From assembly GCA_003049465.1 (NCBI GenBank), contig PYSS01000132.1:41440-105439 (forward strand): a DNA stretch of 64,000 nucleotides. Reading direction: 5' to 3'. The notes under the pieces were generated by a model, which saw only the letters and a program-made list of their open reading frames with translations, had not been told where the DNA came from and ran no database searches. The stretch comes from Magnaporthiopsis rhizophila. Its lineage: Eukaryota; Ascomycota; Sordariomycetes; Magnaporthales; Magnaporthaceae. Shown here in pieces: positions 43,659-53,328 of this stretch; within the stretch, counting starts at the first letter, position 1; each line of letters starts with the position of its first letter. The translations under genes were made by a program, and so were the position numbers.

Positions 43659-44310
43659 ATGGCCACAGAAGTTGCCCTCCGCACGTTTTTCTCGTCGTCC
43701 CGCTTCGCCGTAGCCGGCGCCAGCTCCGACCCTCAGAAGTATGGAAACATAGGTGAGATTTGATCGTATTCTTTTTTTGAAACTTGCAGGCACCACCTCT
43801 AGCGAAAATAAGGAGAGAAGAGGTGCAAGAGGAAGATGGAAACAAAAAGAGAGTCATGGAGCTACGAGACCCGAGACCCCTGACAGGACATGACACGGAC
43901 TCATCAAATCCCTTTCCATCACTCACCCCCACCTAGTCCTCGCCTGGTACCTCAAACAATCGCTCCCCGTGACGCCCATCAACCCAACCTCCAAAACCAT
44001 CGACGTCCTGGGAAAGCCCTACAATGCCGTCTCGAGCCTCTCCGGCCTCCCGGCAGACGAGGTCGCCGACACTTCCGTGTCCGTCATCACGCGGCCCGGC
44101 GTCACGCTCGAGGTCCTGAAGGAGGCACGCAAGCTCGGGATCCCCGCCGTCTGGCTGCAGCCGGGCTCCTTCGACGACGAGGTCATCAAGTATGCCCGCG
44201 AGGAGGGCGCGTTCAAGGCCGTGCTCGCGGGCGACGGCGGCCGCGGCAGCGAGGGATGGTGCGTCCTCATGGACGGCAGGGATGGCCTCAAGGCCGCAGG
44301 GAAGCTGTGA
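43659..44310 (+). CDS. CoA-binding (Rossmann) domain protein, YccU-like
   Basis: Two exons, 43659-43752 and 43937-44310, 155 residues; intron 184 nt. The ATG at 43659 has a strong context (AAAATGGCC); an in-frame ATG at 43635 would add eight residues. The sequence RFAVAGASSDPQKYGNIVLAWYL is the N-terminal nucleotide-binding strand-loop-helix of the CoA_binding domain. It continues with LPVTPINPTSKTIDVLGKP and with IPAVWLQPGSFDDEVIKYA, all family-typical. These small stand-alone proteins bind CoA in bacteria and fungi; their physiological role is unclear. No targeting signal is obvious. Ends a short distance before the convergent FAD oxidoreductase gene (255 bp). Confidence 0.9.
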
Positions 44311-44565
44311 GCCGAAGGCGATTGACGCCCTCGCGGCGCTGCGGAGTGTCCACCTGTCAGTGCATTCTATCCTTGGCCAACCGCGCTTTTTTTTTTTTTT
44401 TCAGGGATGAAATTTTGGAGACCTGCCTGCGGCTTCGACGGAAGTCATTGATACACTCAGGCGCTTCGAAAATACTAGCATTTTATCTATGATCCTTCCT
44501 ACGCATCTCCATTTATACGTCTTCATATACCTTCATTTACCCATGCTTACATATACATTGTACCC

Positions 44566-46133
44566 CTACTCCTTAAGCTCCTCGACAACCCTCGGCAGGA
44601 TTGTGTCCGTGAATGTCCACACGGCGTTGGTGAACTGGGCCGTCCACGCGGCGCCAGTGTAAAAGGTCAACCGGTGGCCCTGGAGCGCGTACTGCTGCTG
44701 GATAAAGCCAGCCTTCAGCTCCTCGCGCGAGAAGTGCAGGTGCATCTGTCGGTGGTCGGAGAAGGCCTTGAACGTGATGGGCTGCTGCGTCGCATTGGCG
44801 GGCACGACGCCGCTCGCGACAAGCTTGTCGAACGAGGTCTGGGTCAGGGTCCTGGCCTGCTCGGCCGTGAAGCTGTCGTTGCCCATCATCAGCACCCGGT
44901 ACAGGTTGCTGGGGGCGCCGTAGTGCTCGTAGCGCACGACGTACGGCCCTTGCAGGTCGACGAGATAGTGGTCGGGCGCCGACTCGACGGGAGTGTTGAT
45001 AATGGACACGGCCGGCGGCAGCGCCGGGTGCGTCACGATTCCGACGTAGGCGCGAGACGTCTTCCACCTGCCGAACACGGCCCGCTCCTCGGCGTCAACC
45101 TCGAGGCCCTCGAGCGCCGGCAGCGTCGGCTCGAACGCGACGAGCAGGCGCTTGGCCTTGACCAGCACCTTGGTGCCGTCGGCGCGGCGCACCACGAGCT
45201 TGACGCCGCGCGACGACGACGGACACGACGACGGCGAAGGGCAGGTTGGGCGCTCGGCTTGTTCGACGCGGCTCGAGTAGAGCACGTCGCTGCCCAGCAG
45301 GCGCGCGATGTTGCCATACAGCTGGCTGTTGTTGCGCGACGCCGGGACGAACCCGAGGCCCGTGGCCGGGCGCAGCGCCATGATCATGGGTGCGCCAAAG
45401 GCCTGCATCATGTACAGCGTTGGCAGCTTCAACATGTTGCCGCCGGTGCCCATGCCGGCGATCTGGAAGATGATGGGCAGGGCGGCCTCGATGCCATGCC
45501 CGGCCACAAATTCGCCGAACGGAATCAGCAGCTCCTCGGGGATCGTGTCGCCGGTCGGGAACTTGCTGTAGTCGGGCAGCATCATGTCCTTGTACTTGAG
45601 GCACAGCTGCAGATACGTCTCCAGGGCGGCCGAGTTGTTGGGGCTGATCCAACCCGGGACCGGCTCGCCCGTGCGGAAGTCGGCGTAGACGTTGGTGCGG
45701 ATCACCCGCGTCGGGCTCGCCGTGGCCACGCCCATGCGCTCGAAGAAGGCGCGCGCGCCGCCCGTGTCGACGTACGAGTTGACGCCATAGTCGTACGCGC
45801 CTCCCGTAACCGGGTCGTTGTACGTCGCCACATGACCTCCCTATACGACAGAAGCCATAAACGTTAGCTCCTTTGATTGCTTGCTCTCATGTCTCCCCGG
45901 CCGACGAAGCTATCTTTTGCGCTGCTTACTAGGTAGTTTTTGGCCTCTATGACGACGACAGACCGCCCGAAATCCTCCCGCAGTCGCACAGCGGCATATG
46001 AGCCCGAAGCGCCGCCGCCCACGATGGCCACGTCCTTGGTTATGACGGAGGAAAATTCAGCCTCGTTCAGTTCGACGGCCTGGGTTAGCATGGGACCCCA
46101 GGCCAGTGCCGCAAGAAGACGCCGATTCACCAT
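44566..46133 (-). CDS. Secreted FAD-dependent oxidoreductase, beta-cyclopiazonate dehydrogenase-like
   Basis: Two exons, 46133-45930 and 45840-44566, 492 residues; intron 89 nt (GTAAGC-TAG). A signal peptide (MVNRRLLAALAWGPMLTQA) precedes the Rossmann dinucleotide-binding motif VAIVGGGASGSYAAVRLRE (GGGASG at residues 39-44) and VVVIEAKNYLGGHVATY across the junction. The sequence D-Y-G-V-N-S-Y-V-D-T-G-G and the end Y-T-G-A-A-W-T-A-Q-F-T-N are those of the amine-oxidoreductase group that includes CpaO. The Ser/Pro/Cys-rich insertion CPSPSSCPSSSR is unusual within the FAD fold. Reaction unknown; no cyclopiazonic acid genes are present. A TATA box lies at 46248-46255. Confidence 0.88.
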
Positions 46134-47896
46134 CTTGCACAAGGGATTGAAGCACGGGGGATTAGGGGACAGAAATTACACAGTAAGTGGTGAGATGGAG
46201 GCTGGAGCACGGCTACCCTCGTTCACACGAACCGAGGACGCTCTCCATTTTTATACATGCGGCGCGCCGAAAGGCCAAGACTTCCCCCGAAGGCCGGCGC
46301 ATCCTCGCGTGCGTCTTCAAACAAAGTAGACCGGCCGTGTTGGCTCGCTTTTCCTCTCGTGGGGTAGGGATCGACACACGCCATCCCATCCCGGCAAGTG
46401 TCCTAGCGTGGAAGGAGGCGGCTGACAGGCGGAGGATCGCTCGGCTGCATGGGTCCCTACATTCGCGGTTGCGACCCTGCTCTGCATAACACGACGCAGA
46501 AAGAAGGGAGAAAGAAAGGAAGGGGAAAATTTCTACCATCGTGCAGACCCCAACGGCTTCCATATTTACCCAAAGCGGTGGAACAGTCCGGCCGTACCGT
46601 CCCATCTGGTGAACATGATGGCCGCACTAGTGGAGCAGGGGGAGAGACCAACAGAAAAAAAAGAACAGCGCCAGAGCTCCTGCATGCGACTATTGATATT
46701 GTAGCTCTGCAGGTTGGCTGACCCCTGGGCGGGGTGGTGGCCAGTATCTGGGCCGCTGTGGAGACAATACTTCCTTCTTGGGATATCCTCGCCATTGCTT
46801 TCCATCTGCCAGAATTGCGAGTAGCAAGCCCCGTTCGTATCTTCGCATGCGAGATAGGCAGGTACCTGTATCGGGTATGTGTGATTGCAATTAGGTAGGC
46901 CTTTGTGGTGGTAATCATCAAAACATGCAGAAGCAGGGGCAGACCGAGCCACACACAGACACCCAACATGCCCAAGTTTTGGGTCCGTGCCGTCCTTCCC
47001 CTGTTCTAGCTTCTTGCGGCGAGTGTTGGGAACGGGAAAAGGAAGAAAAGAAGGATTCCATTAGAAGCGACGAGCTGTGGAGAAAAAAAAAACCACAGAT
47101 CAGACCACACCCAGGGCGGTCTTGAGAAGCGAACGGCTTGGTGTCCTGGTTGACGTCTGCAGGTGAGCGGCGGCTGGTTGTACTAGATGTGGGGACCGCC
47201 TGACTGGATCATGCCAACGCCCTCATACCTGGATGTTTGAGTGGGCTTCCAACAAGCACACTTCCATTTCATGCAGCCATGCATGCGGGGTCTTGACCGC
47301 GGAGCTCTTGGGATGATGTCGCCAAGGGAGAGCCGGCGCGCTATTGAGGTTTGGCGAGACAGAGACAGATAGAGGAGTCGCCATATCCACCACAGCATAG
47401 AGACGCCTGATGTCGTCAGAGCGCTGGGGGTCCTTGCGCACCTTGTTGGGCCCACTATGGATGACGGCGCCGTTGATTTCCCATCGTGGAAAAACCACCA
47501 CGTTCAGGACCCCCTACGCACTTTTGAAACGGCGGACTACACCATCAGGGCTGGGGACCAAAAAATGAAGTTGTTAACAATCACAAAAGGTTTACAAGCA
47601 CGCTGAGATTGTTGGGACAGTGGATGTTCCTCCAAAAATGATCAATTCGCAAGGAAGACTCTGGCAAAAAGCGGAGCCAATCTTGGCAAACTATCCTATC
47701 AACAAGAAAAGGCCAGACATACAACCTAGCCAACCCGTCAACCCCGAACCGAGATGCCATGCATGCATCAAGAAAAATCCCGACCGAAACAAATACGGGA
47801 AAGCAACAACAATAGAAAAAAAAAATATAAAAAAAAAACTTGATGAGAAGAGAGTCCGGCCTTGGAAATGGAGGGGATGGGGCGCTAGAAGCACCT
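46134..47896. other. Gene-poor region
   Basis: About 1.8 kb between two minus-strand genes: promoter of the CpaO-like gene on the left and 3' flank of the repeat precursor gene on the right. An A/T-rich patch (47810-47842) is the probable polyadenylation region of the latter. No gene recognised. Confidence 0.55.
46248..46255 (-). promoter_or_regulatory. TATA box of the CpaO-like oxidoreductase gene
   Basis: TATAAAAA on the minus strand, 115 bp upstream of the ATG at 46133. Consensus sequence and spacing support it. Confidence 0.6.
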
Positions 47897-48598
47897 TTAC
47901 TCCCAGTGCTCGTCAACGCCGCGGGCCTCGATGGGCTCAGCAGATTCGTCGGCCAGCTCGGCGTACTCGGCAGCCGACTCGTCAACGTCGCGGGTCTCGA
48001 TCGCGTCACGCTTGCCCATGTCGACGCTCGGCTCCGAGTCACGCTTTAGGACCACATCGGCGACGGTGCTGGCGATGGGCTTGATCTTCCTGAAGGCCTT
48101 CTTGAAAAAGCGGCCAATCTTCGAGGGGTCCCGGGCGTCTAGGTGAGCGTTCGAGTTCACGCCACGCTTGCCGATCTCGACGCTTAGCTCCGAGTCACGC
48201 TTTAGAACCACATCGGCAACGGTGCTGGCGATGGGCTTGATCTTCCTGAAAGCCTTCTTGAAGAAGCGGCCAATCTTCGAGGGGTCCCGGGCGTCTAGGT
48301 GAGCGTTCGAGTTCACGCCACGCCTGCCGATCTCGACGCTTGGCTCCGAGTCACGCTTTAGGACCACATCGGCGACGGTGCTGGCGATGGGCTTGATTTT
48401 CCTGAAGGCCTTCTTGAAGAAGCGGCCAATCTTCGAGGGATCCCGGGCGTCTAGGCGGGCGTTCGCGTTCACCCCGGCGACGGAGAAGTCATCGCGGATG
48501 GCGAGGTCGCCCGACCGCGGCAGCGGGGCGCCGGCGGCCGATGTGACCAGGAGGCCGGCCACGATGACCTGGGAGAGCGAGATCTTGAAGAACTGCAT
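47897..48598 (-). CDS. Secreted tandem-repeat precursor with Kex2-type sites; candidate multi-copy cationic peptide precursor
   Basis: Single exon, 233 residues, ATG at 48598, stop TAA at 47897. A signal peptide (about residues 1-23, MQFFKISLSQVIVAGLL...) is followed by a short pro-region and three 52-residue repeats (43-94, 95-146, 147-198). Each repeat has a linker, then KIGRFFKKAFRKIK, a Pro, and IASTVADVVL, then Lys-Arg, an acidic D-S-E-x-S-V-[ED]-[IM]-G spacer and RR or KR. The cationic part places Ile/Phe/Ala every 3-4 residues, as in an amphipathic helix. Pro and the hydrophobic tail then recall cecropin architecture. The C-terminal 35 residues are acidic. Nine Arg-Asp junctions occur. 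Processing by Kex2 in the Golgi is inferred. Alternative roles are signalling peptide, toxin-like peptide or structural repeat protein. No family recognised. Confidence 0.85.
   Translation of the reverse strand: MQFFKISLSQVIVAGLLVTSAAGAPLPRSGDLAIRDDFSVAGVNANARLDARDPSKIGRFFKKAFRKIKPIASTVADVVLKRDSEPSVEIGRRGVNSNAHLDARDPSKIGRFFKKAFRKIKPIASTVADVVLKRDSELSVEIGKRGVNSNAHLDARDPSKIGRFFKKAFRKIKPIASTVADVVLKRDSEPSVDMGKRDAIETRDVDESAAEYAELADESAEPIEARGVDEHWE
48005..48472 (-). repeat. Three 156-bp tandem repeats inside the precursor gene
   Basis: Copies 48472-48317, 48316-48161 and 48160-48005. By eye, pairwise differences are 10, 9 and 11 of 156 positions, no indels. Coding phase is kept (52 codons per copy). 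The pattern suggests recent duplication or gene conversion. Confidence 0.93.
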
Positions 48599-48734
48599 TT
48601 TTGCTGCGGTTGTTGTTGCTGAAAAAAAAAGTAACGGTCGAGTTCTCGCTTGTTTGTATGTTGGTTGGTTGGTTCGAAAACGTTGGAGGTGGCGGGATGG
48701 AAAGGAGGATGAAGAAGGTAAGAAGGAGAAGAAA

Positions 48735-48816
48735 GACAAAAGGAAAAAGACAAAAGGAAAAAGACAAAAGGAAAAAACAAAAGGAAAAAACAAAAGGAAA
48801 AAGACAAAAAGGAAAA
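48735..48816. repeat. Purine/pyrimidine minisatellite in the leader of the precursor gene
   Basis: Imperfect units of GACAAAAGGAAAAA (13-14 nt, about six copies) on the plus strand, read as a CT-rich tract on the minus strand. It starts 137 bp upstream of the ATG at 48598 and so lies in the probable 5' leader. Confidence 0.85.
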
Positions 48817-51312
48817 TTGGTCCGATGGTGGTGAGAAAGGAGGAAGAAGACAGACTTGATGGTGGTGGACAGCCAGCTGTATTTATCCTTCCTTGCCTCC
48901 CTTCGGTTGTTTGCTTCTGTGCTATTTTCGATCGGCCACTGCCACGCGCCACAGATGGAAACGCGCTCGGATCGATGATACGGTGTGATTCTCTTGACTC
49001 GCATAGCTGGAGCTTGCCAGCCGTGCGTTCCCGGGCGACCGACTCCATTCACAATGCCAGCCGGATCTCCTCCCCACGCCCAGTTGTTTCTCGCCAGCAA
49101 AACAGAAATGGACCAAAATTAGCTTGCTGTGGACGGATCAATCGGCAAATTCGCCACGAAACAATGTCCCCGCAACGAGGACGCCCTGATGCATACTACA
49201 TAGCACCTACCTAGATAGACGGCTTGGACATGCAGCAACTGGAGCCAGGTGTCATTCGAACCATCAACATCAAACGATGACGGAACAACCCAGATCCTCC
49301 GAGATAAAAAGGGTTCACCCCAGGACCATACAGCTGGAGCCAGAGCTGCGGGCAGCAGCCCGCGCCCCCCGCGCAACGATCTGCCCGCCGCGACATTGGC
49401 AAGATACCCCTCTGGGAAGGCACGTGGACTACCGCGGTTGGCCGCGTGACGCTGATCTACGTAGCCGCCAACGCGCTTGTAGCGGATGCACAATACCTTG
49501 CTTTGCTCAACAAAGAGGTAGGTAGATACCTAGGTGGATACCATGCCCCATGTACCAAGATGGGGAAGCCTAGCCGAGGTCATGATTTGCGTATCCATAT
49601 ACATAGGTACACATATGTTCTTGCCCAGGAGGGCTACGGACACACATCGCACGGGGCTCGAGAGCCGCAAGCGAGGTATCAGCAATGAATCGTCCTGACA
49701 GGCGCGATCCACCCCACCGGTCCCCGCACACGTTACCACCTTTGACGTTGAACACAGGTTTAACGCGCGGATGGCGCGTGGGCAGTTATACCTACATACA
49801 TAGTAGCATATGAAACCTTGTGGGAGGCGAGTTTAGGTTGTTTTTCGTCGATCCATCTCGCCGGACGGGCGGTGGTTTGAGCCGGAGAAGCACCGGAGAA
49901 GCAAATCCGCAAGAATAAGGATAGGCGGGCCGCGCAAGGAAGTATTCCTTGTCCTTTTTGTCCCATTCGCCTCAATCCCTTCTCATCATTCAAGGGTCAA
50001 GTCAGGAGCCAGCAGCAAGTCAGACCCGCCAACACGCCAGCACCCCCTGACCGCCGGGAAAAATCCAATCCACATAGGGGACCTATGTTATAAACATTAC
50101 AGTTCCACAAAAACCCTCTCCACCCATAAAACTTTACAGGCGGAACTCCTGCTGCTTCGAGAGAAGCGGACCCTGAGCCGGGTTGGTTGTCATGTGTGAA
50201 AGAAGACAGCGAGAATTCTTTTTTTGGCATGTTCGCCGACCACAGGCGATAAACACTCGACAAGATAGGTAGCCTCCTGTGTAAAGAAAGGGTTGTCAGT
50301 CAGCCCATGTTCAAACCTCACCTCCTCCTGACCCAGTCGGACCGCCGCCAAGACGGGAGGACGCCAAGACAGACAGTTACCAAGATAGGAAGGTCTGGAG
50401 ATGAGATGAGGGCGCCGCCATGACCGCCGCATGGGCTTTCTTTTTGCAGCTCCCGCCCACCTTTCGTTTCGGTGACGGGACGGGAGAGTAGCCCTATCCT
50501 GGCTCCCCCAAGGATCGCTGGAAACGCTGCCAACACCCGATCCCCGGATGGATTGTCATTATGGGCGCCCTGGGAGGGTTTCGCCATTTTAACAAAGCAC
50601 AACCAACTCCATATTCCGAGATCGGAAAAGTACGTTCGAATCCGAAATAAATACTAGGAAAAATATCGGGAATGGTTCAAGTTTCTACTTTTTTTGTGGT
50701 AAAACCCCGTCGGTACCACCTATTTGGGAGTTTTGCCCCAGTCTGGCGGGGACAAGCCGCGACAGGGGGTCCACAGCAAAAGCACTATGCAATCCGTTCG
50801 GCGATCGAGTGGGGCCTTATAAAGCGCTTGAACCCTGCCGGTCCGCCCCGTGGTTGAAACAGAACAGGATGACAGGTTTGGCCGTTGACATCTGGGCAAT
50901 GTCTTGGCCTATAATTACACGTCTCGCAATTCTAAACGGGGCATGTATATACAGCTCCTTTCCGATGCCGTGGGCCACTGAGACTGGGAGCTCACGGCGC
51001 GAGCATTTCCTTGGGTTCCTCAGTCGCCTCAAGGTTACTCGGGCGTGGTGATACTCTACGTTTGCTGCGTGTAATAACTGGTACCTAGCCATGTCAAAGA
51101 GTTGGTATGCATGAAGATTTGCAAGTATAAATGCTTTAGCGTATTGGCGGAATAATTATTCGATGTAATTGATGCATTTATCCCGGTATCTCGTTCAATG
51201 TTTCGGGATCTCCCAGTCTTGTTTGCCATGTGTCGCAAAGGAACGGGCCGAACTCGGGATCTACGGTATCCAGACCCCGGCGCGCGTTAGACGCCCTAAT
51301 CAGGCGCACCTG

Positions 51313-51320
51313 TATATATA
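51313..51320 (+). promoter_or_regulatory. TATA-like promoter element without a recognised gene
   Basis: TATATATA followed 10-60 bp later by a pyrimidine-rich initiator-like stretch (51330-51365). The first ATG, at about 51394, opens a frame of about 46 codons beginning MRLCFAITWTLQLLPPLK; the second, at 51419, opens 33 codons. The pattern resembles a real fungal start site, but no product is recognised. Confidence 0.3.
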
Positions 51321-51795
51321 GCCAGAGGGTCTCCTGCCCTCGACAACCTCCTCCTAGCCCTCTAGAGACAGAAAAACCAGTTGGGTCTACTACATGCGCC
51401 TCTGCTTTGCAATAACATGGACATTGCAGCTTCTTCCTCCGCTCAAGGTCAGACAGCGATGTTTATTTATCTTCGTTGGCAATACTCTATGGACCGAAGT
51501 GACCGCTGTGTCACCTGAGCTATCAATATCGCCGTGAGACGAAGAGGATAATAACAACAAGCGTCAGATAATAACCGACATGTGTCGTAGTCCGATCCTC
51601 AAGTCGAAAGCCACAGGTCCTGCCCGTCTAGTCTTTTCTTGCGCCGAAAACACCGTCTCCCCAACTCCCAAAAAATGGATACCGTCATAAACAGGCTGCA
51701 TAACAATATCATGTGATAAAAAGTCCGATGAGGATCAAATGTGGTGCCAAACCGGAAGTCACAAATGCCTGGCCGAGCCCGTTCACCCTACCCGC

Positions 51796-53328
51796 TCAGT
51801 CCGAGTCGAACAAAGGATCAAAGTGCACCTTTCCACACTTCTTGCACTCGACACGCAGCTCGTCTTCATCATCGTCCGAATCTTCCCACTTGATATCCTC
51901 CAGTGCGAAACCGCGCTCGGACTCGAACTCGACCCACCTTCGCGCCTGTCCCGAGACGAGCGATGTAGGAACTTGCTTCCAGATTATGCCCTCTTCCCAA
52001 CAGGAGCGTTCGCCTTTGGTCTCAACCGGGACAGGCGACGGATCATAGTCGTCGTTGCTATGATGGTGATGGTGGGCGTCCAGAGGCTGCCAGTCGTCTC
52101 CGGGCAAGTCACTGTCCGACGGCAGCTCATCCTCGGATCCCGCATTGCCGTTGCTTGCTTTCTTGGCCACCGGCAGTCGAGGACGGACGACTCTGCACGC
52201 GATGGCCGGTGGCTTCTTGACTTTGTCGACGCGGGAACCTCTCTGCTGCATGTAGACCACGCCTCCGTCGACGAAGAGGCCATTGTCTCTGAGCATTTCC
52301 GACACGTCCGAAGCTGCTCTGATTCCGACTGCGCAGCAGGGGAAGCCAGTGACCGTCAGCTCGCTGAGGGTGCAGGCGAGTTCGTGCGCTGCTATTTGAT
52401 GCAGGTCGTTGCCGGGAAGGTTTCGAAGCATGCGCTGGGGGAAGTTGACAAGGTCTATCCTCATCTTGTCCAGATTGGGGAGAAGACGGGGGCGGGGGAG
52501 AGGGGCACGCCGGTCGAGATCGGAACCCCTCTTCCTCTTCTTGTCTTTTGGCTGCGGCTGTGGCTGGAAGGGCGGCAGGAGCGCGGCGAGGAAGTCGACA
52601 ACCTGGAGCCAAGCATAGGACCGAAGACCGCCAATGGCGCCACTGTGGCCCTTGGGCCGCTCGTTGATGGGGAGGTTAAGGGCCCTAGGGAGGTTGGGGT
52701 GCTCCCTCTTGGACAGCGACAGGTGAGGGCTGTCGTCCTTGTAGAAACGAGCAATGATGCGGAGATTGATGTGCTTTATTTGGCTACGGATCTCGAGGGA
52801 CAGATTGGCCATTCCGAGGAGGGCCTCAGGAGTCGTGAAAGTGAACGTGTTCCTGCTCCACAAGATCTTGGTTGCCTCGACGTTGAAAGCGCGCGAGACG
52901 GCCATAAGGCCAATGGCAATGCCAGATCCCGCGCGAGCCTCGCTGGCCGTGATGCTCAGGTGGTGCGGCTTGGTCAGCGGATCGATGATGGGACCGGGGC
53001 TAGTCATGGCAAGCTCGATGATACGGAGGAATATCTCTGTCGGCAGCCTAGCTCCCATGCCTGCGGCGCGGGCAGCAGCAGTGCGCGCGCGCGTGGCAGC
53101 ACGGGTGGCACGGTCGCGAGCGCTGAGCTTGACGTCGGAGGAACCGCCGAAGAAATCCGAGCGGTGCGCGACAGCAGGCGACCAGCAGATGCCATGCTCG
53201 CGTAGCAGTCGCTTGAGCTTCTGGTTCTCCTCCTCAATCTTTCGGCGCTTCTCGCCTTCCTGGTAGAGAACGGTAGCGCGGTCCACCTGGTCCCTGCAGT
53301 CCCAGGCGATGTAGCTGACACCGGCCAT
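51796..53328 (-). CDS. F-box-like hypothetical protein with N-terminal coiled coil
   Basis: Single-exon frame of 510 residues from the ATG at 53328; 181 further open codons upstream lack a convincing start. A short charged helix (EKRRKIEEENQKLKRLLREHG) near residues 26-46 predicts a coiled coil. At about residues 90-160, GARLPTEIFLRIIELAM and a later SRAFNVEATKILWSRNTF have the pattern of a fungal F-box and the following helix, suggesting an SCF ubiquitin-ligase substrate adaptor. The middle contains a basic Q-P-K-D-K-K-R-K-R-G stretch (NLS-like). The C-terminal part is acidic with a His5 run and ends in a CKKCGKVHFD knuckle, a possible metal site. Function not deducible. Confidence 0.75.
   Translation of the reverse strand: MAGVSYIAWDCRDQVDRATVLYQEGEKRRKIEEENQKLKRLLREHGICWSPAVAHRSDFFGGSSDVKLSARDRATRAATRARTAAARAAGMGARLPTEIFLRIIELAMTSPGPIIDPLTKPHHLSITASEARAGSGIAIGLMAVSRAFNVEATKILWSRNTFTFTTPEALLGMANLSLEIRSQIKHINLRIIARFYKDDSPHLSLSKREHPNLPRALNLPINERPKGHSGAIGGLRSYAWLQVVDFLAALLPPFQPQPQPKDKKRKRGSDLDRRAPLPRPRLLPNLDKMRIDLVNFPQRMLRNLPGNDLHQIAAHELACTLSELTVTGFPCCAVGIRAASDVSEMLRDNGLFVDGGVVYMQQRGSRVDKVKKPPAIACRVVRPRLPVAKKASNGNAGSEDELPSDSDLPGDDWQPLDAHHHHHSNDDYDPSPVPVETKGERSCWEEGIIWKQVPTSLVSGQARRWVEFESERGFALEDIKWEDSDDDEDELRVECKKCGKVHFDPLFDSD

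Larger units (their letters stand above)
48599..51795. other. Gene-poor region with leader/promoter of the precursor gene and an orphan promoter-like site
   Basis: About 3.2 kb. The left 0.3 kb is the leader and promoter of the repeat-precursor gene (GGATAAATAC on the minus strand near 48888). TAGGTA/CCTAGG repeats lie at 49500-49526. A TATA box at 51313-51320 is followed by a pyrimidine-rich stretch and two short frames, but no recognisable gene. Otherwise nothing supportable. Confidence 0.5.

Noticed and set aside
39434..46133. Secondary-metabolite gene cluster around the two FAD oxidoreductases
   Set aside because: No PKS, NRPS, terpene cyclase, DMATS or P450 in the window; intervening genes are housekeeping types.
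47897..48598. Repeat precursor read as a dikaritin (ustiloxin-type) RiPP precursor
   Set aside because: Those precursors have short Tyr-containing cores and DUF3328 (UstY) neighbours; this core is long, cationic, lacks Tyr, and no such neighbour is seen.
47897..48598. Repeat precursor read as a mating alpha-pheromone precursor
   Set aside because: Pheromone repeats are about 10-13 residues, Trp/Cys-containing and separated by short KR-EA type spacers; the unit here is far longer and cationic.
50630..50650. tRNA B-box-like ACGTTCGAATCC
   Set aside because: No matching A box or acceptor stem at the right distance on either strand.
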